14,288 bases of DNA from Planctomycetota bacterium (GTDB lineage: Bacteria; Planctomycetota; Phycisphaerae; Sedimentisphaerales; Anaerohalosphaeraceae), in contig JAGHBX010000602.1 in NCBI GenBank assembly GCA_021160785.1, positions 1-14,288 of the forward strand, in the 5' to 3' direction. The stretch's first letter is position 1; each line of letters opens with the position of its first letter. Position numbers and translations under genes: made by a program. Positions 1-7,367 of this stretch are shown here, in pieces. Under the pieces are notes generated by a model, which saw nothing but the letters and a program-made list of their open reading frames with translations, did not search any database and was not told the origin of the DNA.

Positions 1-906
1 ATCCGGATGCGTCTGGTAATATGCGAACAACTGCGTCCCGATGAAGAAGAACAGCGCCGAAACCGGCACGTACAGCAGGCCGCCGAGCCAGATGCTCTTT
101 CGCGCCTCCTTGTCCGATTTGGATGCGATGTAACGCTGGATGTAACTCTGGTCGATCCCGAAGTTCTGCAGGTTGATCACCACGCCGTAGACGAGCACCA
201 CCCAGAACGTGGGCGCCGCCAGAGACATGCCGAAACTGCCCAGACTGAACTTGTCATGTTCGGCGGCGATTGCGAAAACCTGCCCCGGCCCCTGGGGCAT
301 GCCAAAGAGCATAATCAGCGAGCAGACGCCGGCCCCGATCATCAGCACGATCGCCTGGAGAGCATCCGCCCAGATCACCGCCACAATCCCTCCGACGAAG
401 GCATACAGGGTAACCGAGGCGCCGATGATGAGTATGATCGCATAAATGTCCCAGTCCAACAGCACATACAGCGAAAGCGCGATCAGGTACATCACCACGC
501 CCATCCGTGCAAGCTGGGTAAGAAGATAGAACAGGCTCACATAGCCGCGCGCCCAAGGCCCGAACCGTTTCTCCAGGTGGGCATACGCAGAGACTTCGCC
601 GGAGGCGCGATAGTACGGCAGGAAATAATGGACTGCGATCCACGTGGCGATCGGCAGCGACAGGCTAAAGACGAACGGGTTCCAGTTGGTTGCGTACGCC
701 TTGCCCGGCAACGCGAGAAAGCTGATGCTGCTCAGGTACGTCGCAAAGATCGACAGCCCGCACACCCAGCCCGGAAGCGACCGCCCCGCCGCGGTGAAAC
801 CCTCGGTGGACCGGCTGCGACGATAAAAATAAAACCCAATCGACATCGTACCGACAAAATACACCGCCAGCACCCCCCAGTCGATAACACTAAAATAGCC
901 TTGCAT
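1..906 (-). CDS. Sodium:solute symporter (SSS family), 3' end beyond window
   Basis: Secondary transporter of the SSS (SGLT/PutP-like) family, expected in the cytoplasmic membrane and to take up an organic solute, probably sugar-like, with Na+; the substrate cannot be read from the sequence. I translated the reverse strand from the ATG at 906-904: 302 codons run to the window edge without a stop, about 60% of a usual 500-residue symporter. The protein starts MQGYFSVIDWGVLAVYFVGT and alternates long hydrophobic helices. Residues about 53-73 contain the family-like stretch FATYLSSISFLALPGKAY, typical of the first SSS helices near the Na+ sites. The short purine-rich GAAGGACGAAGG precedes the start. 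The gene is divergent from the beta-helix gene at 1226. A 335-codon frame on the opposite strand (7-1014) is its shadow. Family assignment is firm; the C-terminus and substrate are unknown. Confidence 0.9.
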   Translation of the reverse strand, partial: MQGYFSVIDWGVLAVYFVGTMSIGFYFYRRSRSTEGFTAAGRSLPGWVCGLSIFATYLSSISFLALPGKAYATNWNPFVFSLSLPIATWIAVHYFLPYYRASGEVSAYAHLEKRFGPWARGYVSLFYLLTQLARMGVVMYLIALSLYVLLDWDIYAIILIIGASVTLYAFVGGIVAVIWADALQAIVLMIGAGVCSLIMLFGMPQGPGQVFAIAAEHDKFSLGSFGMSLAAPTFWVVLVYGVVINLQNFGIDQSYIQRYIASKSDKEARKSIWLGGLLYVPVSALFFFIGTQLFAYYQTHPD

Positions 907-1225
907 GCCTTCGTCCTTCTCAAAAAGCCAGCCTTGTTCCGTTTCCACAGTATAGCCGCCAATCAGAAAATGAAAAGCACCGATTCTGTCCCTCTACGTG
1001 CTGTTTCCTCGTAAATGTCACCCATCTCCCATTCCACGTCCTTGCCAGGTTCAAGATCAGGTGCTATTATGATGGGCAAAGGGTTCTGCTGGAGACCGAC
1101 AATTCGGACAATAACGAGCGGGCGTTTGTTACAAGTGAGTTAAAGACTGCATGCCTTTAGTTCACCGCGCACAGACTCGTATTTTTAATGTGTGATTGGT
1201 GTTATTACAATCGGGAGGAAGCCAG
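907..1225. other. Divergent intergenic region, possible RHS-repeat remnant
   Basis: This is the 319-bp gap between the leftward symporter and the rightward beta-helix gene. I see no complete gene and no convincing promoter pair. One plus-strand frame, about 1029-1160 and ending at the TAG at 1158-1160, reads ...RCYYDGQRVLLETD... This resembles the YYYDGQRV motif of RHS/YD-repeat proteins, but it has no usable start and only about 40 codons. It may be a decayed RHS fragment or chance. Confidence 0.25.
1213..1219 (+). promoter_or_regulatory. Ribosome binding site deciding the 1226 start
   Basis: GGGAGGA lies 6 nt before the ATG at 1226 and is a near-consensus Shine-Dalgarno. The upstream in-frame codon at 1196 has no such site, and starting there would put ten polar residues in front of the signal peptide, so 1226 is preferred. 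Confidence 0.7.
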
Positions 1226-2218
1226 ATGAGTAGATGTTTTGTGTCCTGCGGCGTATTCGGTGCTCTATTGGTTTGCACGGTTTTTTCGTCGGTTTTATTT
1301 ACGCCGCTTCATGCCGCTCCCGCCCGGGACAGACGCGGCGATGCAGGAAAAAGGCTTCAACTCAAGGCATATCCCGGACACAAGCCCGTTATTGACCCGC
1401 AGGGAAAAGGCATCGGCATTTCGATCTTCCAGTCGAGCCACTGGGATGTTGCGGGCATCGAGATAAAAAACGCCCGCCAGCGGGGAGTGAGCCTCAACGA
1501 ATCCAAAGAGGTTACGCTGCACGATGTTGGCATCCACGACTGCTTCATATATAACCAGACCACGGCATTCTCAGCGGACGGTTTTCCCGGTAGAAGAGCC
1601 GGTGGCGGCATCAAGTACAAGCACGCATCTCGAATTCCTGATGCATTCTTTCGCGTCCACCACAACGTGTTCAGGAACCTGAGCTTTTTCGCATTCGGGT
1701 CGGGAACGGCCAATACGCATTTTCACGACAACGTTATCGCAGGACCGGCGGGCATAAGCAGCAGGGATTTCGGCGGGGTGACACATCAGGTCAACCAGGT
1801 CTTCGAGAACAATCGTATTTATGGCGCGTGGGGTTTCGCCATGAACCCGACGATGCGCTGGCGAAACGATAAATTCCCGGACGATCCTAAGAATATTGTC
1901 TTTGGAAACAACGTGGTCTATGACACCGCAAAGGCCTGGTCCAAAGAACGCGGTATCATAATGATCGGCACGTACATGTCCGATGAGGTCTACAAGGCCG
2001 TTGCAAAGGAACTGCACTTGGCAGGGAACTCGTATTACAACCCGAACACCGCCGTTCAGTTCAACATCGCGGCAGGTTTCAACTATAAAGAGGGGTATGC
2101 CTCCGGCGGGATTTATGCTCTTAAAGAATGGCAAAACAAACTCGGTTACGACAACGATTCAATCGAAGACGATACGTTCGAACTCGACTGGCGCCATGCC
2201 GTTAATCCGGTGAGGTGA
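1226..2218 (+). CDS. Exported right-handed beta-helix (pectate-lyase-like) protein, N-terminal coils apparently missing
   Basis: Predicted secreted protein of 330 residues. Residues 1-30 form a signal peptide (hydrophobic 9-26, likely cleavage after LHA). The rest has the short beta-strand/turn rhythm and N-rich turns of parallel beta-helix proteins such as polysaccharide lyases: LKAYPGHKPVID at 47-56, IEIKNARQRGVSLNESKEVTLHDVG from 78, FENNRIYG at 193-200, NIVFGNNVVYD at 223-233. In this family the segment around LKAYPG..PVID normally follows about 50-80 residues holding the first coils (a DSNPGT..PF.T segment and a GDTV.. stretch). Here it comes almost directly after the signal peptide, so an internal in-frame deletion or degeneration is likely. 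A role in plant or algal polysaccharide breakdown is inference; no catalytic residues could be assigned. The gene ends convergently against the radical SAM gene with abutting stop codons. Confidence 0.72.
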   Translation: MSRCFVSCGVFGALLVCTVFSSVLFTPLHAAPARDRRGDAGKRLQLKAYPGHKPVIDPQGKGIGISIFQSSHWDVAGIEIKNARQRGVSLNESKEVTLHDVGIHDCFIYNQTTAFSADGFPGRRAGGGIKYKHASRIPDAFFRVHHNVFRNLSFFAFGSGTANTHFHDNVIAGPAGISSRDFGGVTHQVNQVFENNRIYGAWGFAMNPTMRWRNDKFPDDPKNIVFGNNVVYDTAKAWSKERGIIMIGTYMSDEVYKAVAKELHLAGNSYYNPNTAVQFNIAAGFNYKEGYASGGIYALKEWQNKLGYDNDSIEDDTFELDWRHAVNPVR

Positions 2219-3514
2219 TTAGGGTTTGGTTTGGTTGGGTTGGGGTGTGTTTTTTGTTGTTTTCGACAGGACCGGGGGCGGGGTGTGTATGTCTCTGTAG
2301 TCGCCTAATGTTGCGAATAGTGTGCTCATTATGCTCAGCCAGTAATATCTCCCCTTGGCGGTCAAGACGATATTGCCGTTGCGAAAGACTGCGGAGCGTG
2401 TGACGAGAAGGAACAGCAATTCTTTCCAGAGATGCAGCACGAAGTGTTTACCGTATTTGGCCTTCATGGCCGAGAGACTGGTGCTGCCGGTGAGCAGTTT
2501 TAGCAGCAGGCCGAAGCGCATCTTCTCGACGGGCGAGAAGTTGCGTATTGAAAGCACGGGCGATCTGTCTTCCTCTATCATCCGGATATACTCGGGTATG
2601 GAAAACGTATTGAAGCAGAGCGCGCCGTTTACGTAACCCATCGAGCCGGCGCCGAGACCGGCGTAGTCGTCGTGGCTGACCGGGTACTCGTCGATCAAGC
2701 CCGGCCTGTTCGAGAAACACCAGACGGATTCGGCATTGTAGGTGTCTGCCAACTCCTCCGTGAGCATATCGTACAATCGCCTCTCTCTGCGAAAGTTCAT
2801 CCGGCCGCAGCTTGTGGCGATCTGCTGCTTCCTGGACTTTGAGATTATCAAGGGGTACCAGGTTACCTGATCGGCCTTGATTTCCTTGATGATCCTGACA
2901 TCGGCCGTGAGCATTTCGGCGGTCTGGTTGGGGAAATTGAAGATCATGTCAACGTTCAAAGTATCGAACATCCCGACAACGGAGGATAGCTTTTGGCGTA
3001 TCTGTTGTCCTGAGCCGTACTTGTCATATCGCTGGACACTCTTCAATACGCGATCGTCAAAAGACTGCACCCCGACGGAGAGACGATTGGTGCCGATGTC
3101 CTTCAGGACGGCAAGGATATCGTCGGTCAGGTGGCTGGGGTTGGTCTCAACGGAAACCTGGTCGATGGGCCAAAGGCTTTTTGCGTGCAAGACAATATCG
3201 GCCAATTTGTCCGGCACAATCGTGGGAGTGCCCCCGCCGACGTAGATCGAGTTGAAACGGTAACCAAGATTGTGGTAGGTGTTTATCTCCTTCTTCAAGG
3301 CGTCAAAATAGGCTTTCGCCAAGGAAGGCTCGAACTTGACCCTGAGAAATGAACAGAAGGGGCATAGCTCTTCGCAAAAAGGGATGTGGATATAGAGCAG
3401 ATATTGGGCTTTGCTGTCCGGTTGCGGGGGCGAATACACCGAAGAGCCTTTCGGGGTCAAATAGCGCCGTGTCAGACGCGCCGCATGTATTCTCAGGAGT
3501 ATCTCGGTAAGCAT
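2219..3514 (-). CDS. HemN/HemW-like radical SAM protein (coproporphyrinogen III oxidase family)
   Basis: Radical S-adenosylmethionine enzyme of 431 residues in the HemN/HemW/HutW group. It carries YIHIPFCEELCPFCSF at 41-56, whose C47-x3-C51-x2-C54 would bind the SAM-cleaving [4Fe-4S] cluster. The glycine motif VGGGTPT (92-98), the SVETNPSHLT segment (121-130) and RLSVGVQSFDD (144-154) are all characteristic. Members act as oxygen-independent coproporphyrinogen oxidases, haem chaperones (HemW) or haem-degrading methyltransferases (HutW/ChuW); the sequence alone does not decide between these. Start chosen at 3514 because AGGTGGTGA lies 7 nt before it. The last 20 or so residues are a Pro/Thr/Lys-rich tail encoded by a G/T-rich low-complexity stretch and may not be functional. 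It is divergent from the nqr-like operon, separated by 435 bp, and no functional link is visible. Confidence 0.85.
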   Translation of the reverse strand: MLTEILLRIHAARLTRRYLTPKGSSVYSPPQPDSKAQYLLYIHIPFCEELCPFCSFLRVKFEPSLAKAYFDALKKEINTYHNLGYRFNSIYVGGGTPTIVPDKLADIVLHAKSLWPIDQVSVETNPSHLTDDILAVLKDIGTNRLSVGVQSFDDRVLKSVQRYDKYGSGQQIRQKLSSVVGMFDTLNVDMIFNFPNQTAEMLTADVRIIKEIKADQVTWYPLIISKSRKQQIATSCGRMNFRRERRLYDMLTEELADTYNAESVWCFSNRPGLIDEYPVSHDDYAGLGAGSMGYVNGALCFNTFSIPEYIRMIEEDRSPVLSIRNFSPVEKMRFGLLLKLLTGSTSLSAMKAKYGKHFVLHLWKELLFLLVTRSAVFRNGNIVLTAKGRYYWLSIMSTLFATLGDYRDIHTPPPVLSKTTKNTPQPNQTKP

Positions 3515-3521
3515 CGATTTA

Positions 3522-3530
3522 TCACCACCT
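3522..3530 (-). promoter_or_regulatory. Ribosome binding site of the radical SAM gene
   Basis: On the minus strand this reads AGGTGGTGA, one mismatch from AGGAGGTGA, 7 nt before the ATG at 3514-3512. It supports that start. Confidence 0.65.
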
Positions 3531-3707
3531 GTAACTGGACCGGCGAACTACCTTATCAGGTCGTATCGTAGTCAAGGCGCGAGCGAAACGCAATGTTTTT
3601 TTGCCCGAATTGAGCAGATTGGGCCGATTTTGCGAGAAGACAGCCGATTATTTTGACTTCAACAGGACTATAGCGGGATATTGCCGGGTTTCATCAGTTT
3701 TTTGCAC

Positions 3708-3734
3708 TTGACAAAGGTAGCCCTCCTCTATTAT
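3708..3734 (+). promoter_or_regulatory. Putative sigma70-type promoter of the nqr-like operon
   Basis: A perfect TTGACA at 3708-3713 is followed by TATTAT at 3729-3734 with a 15-bp spacer; at 17 bp the hexamer is the poorer TTATCA. It lies in the only sizeable gap upstream of the operon and points towards it. The short spacer makes it uncertain, and the start of transcription would be about 210 nt before the first gene. Confidence 0.35.
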
Positions 3735-3949
3735 CATTGGGCTGTTTTCCGGTTCGATTTCTACACGAATCGCGGAACAAGTTGCTTGGGGCGCACGTTC
3801 AATAAGAGAGCAGGCAGCATTTGAACAGGATGAGGTTGCGGGCGAGTAATCCGTCTTGGTGAGGTTGTTATGCGCCTCCTTTTTATGTGGATACGTGTGT
3901 ATCAAGCGGAAACTGATGTTCGGGCATTTTATGAGAGAACCTGTCGCAA

Positions 3950-5437
3950 ATGATAGCTAAAAACAGAGCATTTCCCGGTGGCTACAGATTCAAGCATTTC
4001 CAGGGCCGCCCGCAGGACAAATTGATCAAGGCGGCGATACCGGCGATGGTAACAATCCCTCTGATGCAGGGGTTTGGCGATGAAGTCGCTGCTGTAGTTG
4101 GGGCAGACGACAAGGTTGCCGCCGGGCAGACAATAGGAAGAGATGATGAGTCGATATCCAGTCCGGTTCATTCGTCGGTAAATGGCAAGGTAGTCAATAT
4201 AGGCAAAATAGACTATCTCGGCAACGAGACAACCGCAATCACCATCGAATCGGACGGGACAGAGGGCTGGCAGTCGTTAGAGGGCTGTTCGGCGGCGTGG
4301 GACAACCTGTCCATCGAGCAGATAGAGAAACTCGTATATCTTTCCGGTGCATCGGGTGCGGGCCGTGACGGCATTCCGACCGGGTTCAACAGTTCCATAA
4401 TCTCCCCTGACGAAGTCGAAAATGTCATTATACACGGTGTGGAATCGGAGATGTTCGCGGTGTCTTCGGGTTTGTTGCTGAAGGATGACAACCTGTCGCA
4501 CTTTGCCGAAGGAACGAAGATACTCAGGAAGATGCTGCCCCATGCCGCGTTCAGCATTGCTCTGAACAGCGAATGCAAGAGTCTCATCACCGACGTCTCC
4601 GGGGCATTGGCGGATAATGACTGGTGCGATGTCCGGGGTCTGGAGCCCAGGTATCCTGCCGATTACGATGAAGTGCTCGTCTCGGCGGTATTGGGCCGGG
4701 AGTTTCCGGTCGGGCACCTGGCGGCCAACATCGGCGTCATCGTATTGGATATTCAGGCGGTGCTTGCGGTTTACGACGCGGTTGTCGCCGGCAAGGCCGT
4801 CATCGAGAGGACAATCGCGCTGGCCGGGCCGGGCTTTAAGGAAAATCTGCATATCAGTGCCCGTGTCGGGTCGCCGGTTCAGCATATTATTGATGGAATG
4901 GTAAAACAGGACGCCGATCTTCGGTTCCTGCGAAACAGTTGCCTTACCGGTGAAGCGCTTTCGGACTTGTCGATGCCGGCGGATCGAACCTGTGGCGCAA
5001 TCATCGCCGTCGTCGAAGGAAACAATCGCGAGATGTTTGCTTTCGTTCGGCCGGGTCCGAGGAAGGATTCGTATTCGCGAACGTTTCTGTCGCTGCTGTT
5101 TGGCAGCGAGAAAATTACGAAGCTCTGCGAAACAAATCTCCGCGGCGAAGAAAGGCCCTGCATATCCTGCAACTACTGCGTGGAAGTGTGTCCGGTGTCG
5201 TTGATGCCGCATTTGCTCTTTCGCCATGTCGAGCGGGAGATCATTGACGAAAAGTTACTGAAATACGGAATATACGATTGCATCGAATGCAATTTGTGCA
5301 CATACGTGTGTCCGTCGAAAATCACTTTGGGGCAATGGATCAAGGACGGCAAAGCCAAACTGATCGACGAAGGGCTCCCCTGTCCCCAGCCCAAATTCGC
5401 TCTCAAGGGACTTGAAGAAGACGAGGATGCCAAATAG
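3950..5437 (+). CDS. rnfC: RnfC/NqrA-type subunit with two [4Fe-4S] motifs
   Basis: Peripheral subunit of an Rnf/Nqr-type ion-translocating oxidoreductase, 495 residues. The N-terminus has RAFPGGYRF (6-14) and a barrel-sandwich-like segment around PVHSSVNGKV (72-81), as in RnfC and NqrA. The core is RnfC-like: GAGRDGIPTG (136-145), VENVIIHGVESE (156-167) and a VIVLDIQAVLAVYDAVVAGK stretch from 263. Residues about 360-400 (MFAFVRPG...SYSRTFLSLLF...TNLRGEERP) instead follow the NqrA pattern (GW..PG..K.S.T.TFLS..., T..NG.ER). The C-terminus keeps two complete RnfC-type cluster motifs, C404/407/410/414 and C444/447/450/454, which NqrA lacks. In Rnf this subunit handles NADH; in Nqr it is linked to quinone. 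Which applies here is open. The ATG at 3950 is the only in-frame ATG after a stop at 3932-3934; the Shine-Dalgarno is weak. Confidence 0.85.
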   Translation: MIAKNRAFPGGYRFKHFQGRPQDKLIKAAIPAMVTIPLMQGFGDEVAAVVGADDKVAAGQTIGRDDESISSPVHSSVNGKVVNIGKIDYLGNETTAITIESDGTEGWQSLEGCSAAWDNLSIEQIEKLVYLSGASGAGRDGIPTGFNSSIISPDEVENVIIHGVESEMFAVSSGLLLKDDNLSHFAEGTKILRKMLPHAAFSIALNSECKSLITDVSGALADNDWCDVRGLEPRYPADYDEVLVSAVLGREFPVGHLAANIGVIVLDIQAVLAVYDAVVAGKAVIERTIALAGPGFKENLHISARVGSPVQHIIDGMVKQDADLRFLRNSCLTGEALSDLSMPADRTCGAIIAVVEGNNREMFAFVRPGPRKDSYSRTFLSLLFGSEKITKLCETNLRGEERPCISCNYCVEVCPVSLMPHLLFRHVEREIIDEKLLKYGIYDCIECNLCTYVCPSKITLGQWIKDGKAKLIDEGLPCPQPKFALKGLEEDEDAK

Positions 5438-5505
5438 AAACAGCCCGTGGACCGGGACTCACTACCGATACGGCGATACCGATTGAATACAGAGGTGCTG
5501 AATAG

Positions 5506-6753
5506 ATGAAAGTTATCAGATCGTTGTTAGACAAATTATATGAGGTACCCGGCTTGCAAAGGTACAAGCCCATTATCGGGGCGGCCGACGCGATCCTGTA
5601 TGGGACCAACGAGACGACCCATGCCGCTCCGCATGTCGTTGACAATATAGACATCAAGCGGTACATGTCGTTTGTGATTCTTGCGCTTCTTCCGGCGGTG
5701 GCGGCGTCGGTGTACTTTTTCGGCTTTCGCGTCATAGCGATTATAATGGTGTCATATATGGCTGGCGGCGCGGTCGAAGTGATATTTGCGATGGTCGGCA
5801 AGCATGACATCCACGAGGGGTTTTTGATAACGGGTTTGATTTTTCCATTGGTGCTGCCGCCCACCTGTCCGTTGTGGGTTGTGGCGATCGGCGTTGTGTT
5901 CGGCACGATGTTCGGCAAGGAGATGTTCGGGGGCACGGGCAGGAATATCTTTAATCCCGCGTTAGTGGGCAGGTTGTTTATCACGATCGCGTTTCCGGCG
6001 ATAATGTCGGCAAATTGGCAGCAGCCTTTTGATTACAGTCTCGAGACCGACGCCACAACAGTTGCGACGCCCCTGGGAAAATACAAGAGCACGGCGATGG
6101 CCGGCGAGGTGAATCCCACCGTGGTCGAGTTCAAGGAGGACGAGGCCAACAAACAGGTCCTGTTTACAAGCGCCGCGGCGGTGGAGAAATGCACGCTGAA
6201 TCCCGAATCCAAGTTTGACGGGGTCAAAATTTATTGCGTGGGCAACGGCGCCTATAAAAAGGCCGCCAAACATAAGAGAATAGAAGAAAGCAACCTGACC
6301 CGGTTGTTTTCATACGGCGATCTTCTTGTCGGCAAGGAACCCGGCAGCATGGGTGAGACGTGCAGGATCGTTATCATCTTAGGCGGGATATTCCTGATGT
6401 TCGCCAAGGTCAGCAACTGGCGGATTCCTGTTTCTTACCTGGGCACAGTCTTTGTATTGGCCCTGGTCGGGCATCGGTTCCTGCCCCAGGATATCGCACC
6501 GCCGGTGTTCCAGATCTTCGCCGGCGGGCTTATGTTCGGGGCTATGTTCATGGCTACCGACCCGATTACCTCGCCCTTTACAAAGGCGGGCAAATACTGC
6601 TTTGGCGTATCGTGCGGCGTTTTGACCGTTCTTATACGCAGCTTTACCGGATACGTCGAAGGCGTTATGTTCAGCATCGTAATCATGAACGCCTTTACTC
6701 CGCTTATCGATCAGATTGTCTTAATGTTCAAATACAGGCCGGCGAAAACATGA
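5506..6753 (+). CDS. nqrB: NqrB/RnfD-type membrane subunit (covalent FMN)
   Basis: Integral membrane subunit B of the Nqr/Rnf family, 415 residues, carrying the flavins and helices at the heart of ion translocation. It has KEMFGGTGRNIFNPALVGR (138-156), matching the NqrB pattern KE.FGGTG.N..NPAL.GR, and FMATDPITSPFT (348-359), matching the RnfD/NqrB signature before the last helices (VLIRSFTGYVEGVMFS). The predicted flavinylation site is D182-A-T-T-V-A-T188-P-L, fitting Dxx[S/T]xAT with Thr188 as FMN acceptor; position 186 is Val where Gly is usual. About 90 mostly polar residues (191-280) separate this site from the next helix, longer than in simple RnfD. AGAGGTG (5491-5497) precedes the start by 8 nt. 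The stop overlaps the next start as ATGA (6750-6753), implying translational coupling. Confidence 0.93.
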   Translation: MKVIRSLLDKLYEVPGLQRYKPIIGAADAILYGTNETTHAAPHVVDNIDIKRYMSFVILALLPAVAASVYFFGFRVIAIIMVSYMAGGAVEVIFAMVGKHDIHEGFLITGLIFPLVLPPTCPLWVVAIGVVFGTMFGKEMFGGTGRNIFNPALVGRLFITIAFPAIMSANWQQPFDYSLETDATTVATPLGKYKSTAMAGEVNPTVVEFKEDEANKQVLFTSAAAVEKCTLNPESKFDGVKIYCVGNGAYKKAAKHKRIEESNLTRLFSYGDLLVGKEPGSMGETCRIVIILGGIFLMFAKVSNWRIPVSYLGTVFVLALVGHRFLPQDIAPPVFQIFAGGLMFGAMFMATDPITSPFTKAGKYCFGVSCGVLTVLIRSFTGYVEGVMFSIVIMNAFTPLIDQIVLMFKYRPAKT

Positions 6754-7367
6754 AAGAAAAAATAAAGATGATCGTGTTCATTCTTGTCCTGGGGTCAGTA
6801 TTGACGGCTGCGCTGGTGAGCGTCGACGCCTTCACGGCTCCTTATATCAAAGCAAACACGAGAAAGAAACTGCAAGAGAGTATCCTGAAGGCGGCGGATA
6901 TTGCTTTTACCGAGGAGACTCTGGAAGAGGTTTTTTCCAAAGAAATGGAGGAAAGGCTCTTTCCTGAATCGCTCCAGGTAAAAGGCGCCGGCCAGGAGGA
7001 CAAGAAGAAGTTTTATGTCACCAAGGCCGGCGATTACATTTTCGAATACCGCGGCTCGGGATTGCAGGATGAGATTTACGGGGCTATCGCTTTCAAGCCG
7101 GACCTGAAGACGATCAAAGGAGTGACTATTGTCTCACAGAAAGAAACACCCGGCTTAGGGGGCAGAATTGGCACGCAGGACTTCCTTGACAGGTTCAGGG
7201 GAAGGAAGATTTTCCCCGAGCTTAGAATTACAAAAGCGGGTAAAGCAAAGGGCGAAAACGAGGTGGACGGATTGACGGGAGCGACCTTGAGTTGTAACGC
7301 GTTCGAGGAATTACTGAACAGCGAATCGCATAAATACATAAAAGCTATCAATGAAAGCATAAAATAA
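6750..7367 (+). CDS. nqrC: NqrC/RnfG-type subunit (covalent FMN)
   Basis: Membrane-anchored flavin subunit C/G, 205 residues. One N-terminal helix (about 7-25) is followed by an extracytoplasmic FMN_bind domain. Visible signatures are KETPGLGGR (131-139) and the flavinylation motif D173-G-L-T-G-A-T179, with Thr179 the expected phosphoester-linked FMN site made by ApbE. In Nqr this FMN passes electrons from the NqrD/E cluster to NqrB. The start at 6750 overlaps the nqrB stop; the same frame is open back to 6360, but that stretch overlaps nqrB out of frame and lacks family similarity. The stop TAA at 7365-7367 shares a base with the next ATG. No apbE gene is in the window, so flavinylation must depend on one elsewhere. 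Confidence 0.94.
   Translation: MKEKIKMIVFILVLGSVLTAALVSVDAFTAPYIKANTRKKLQESILKAADIAFTEETLEEVFSKEMEERLFPESLQVKGAGQEDKKKFYVTKAGDYIFEYRGSGLQDEIYGAIAFKPDLKTIKGVTIVSQKETPGLGGRIGTQDFLDRFRGRKIFPELRITKAGKAKGENEVDGLTGATLSCNAFEELLNSESHKYIKAINESIK

Larger units (their letters stand above)
3515..3949. other. Intergenic leader region before the nqr-like operon
   Basis: This is 435 bp between the divergent radical SAM gene and the RnfC/NqrA-type gene. I find no credible protein gene; the 85-codon minus-strand frame at 3648-3905 has no recognisable features. It holds a promoter-like pair at 3708-3734 (separate entry), leaving about 210 bp of possible 5' leader. I could not recognise a riboswitch in that leader by eye. 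A weak GAGG/CCTC stem at about 3861-3878, followed by five T residues, is too short to call a terminator. Confidence 0.4.

Noticed and set aside
7..1014. 335-codon plus-strand open frame
   Set aside because: It is antisense to the symporter, with arginine/histidine/aspartate-rich composition and no motifs; the minus strand gives an unmistakable membrane transporter.
1196..1225. Earlier in-frame start of the beta-helix gene
   Set aside because: It has no ribosome binding site, while GGGAGGA precedes the ATG at 1226, which also gives a proper signal peptide.
4277..5227. 316-codon minus-strand open frame
   Set aside because: It is a shadow of the RnfC/NqrA-type gene, whose plus-strand product has conserved cluster motifs; the minus product has no recognisable features.
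6360..6749. Upstream extension of the nqrC reading frame
   Set aside because: It overlaps nqrB in another frame and has no NqrC similarity; the ATG at 6750 overlapping the nqrB stop starts directly before the membrane anchor.
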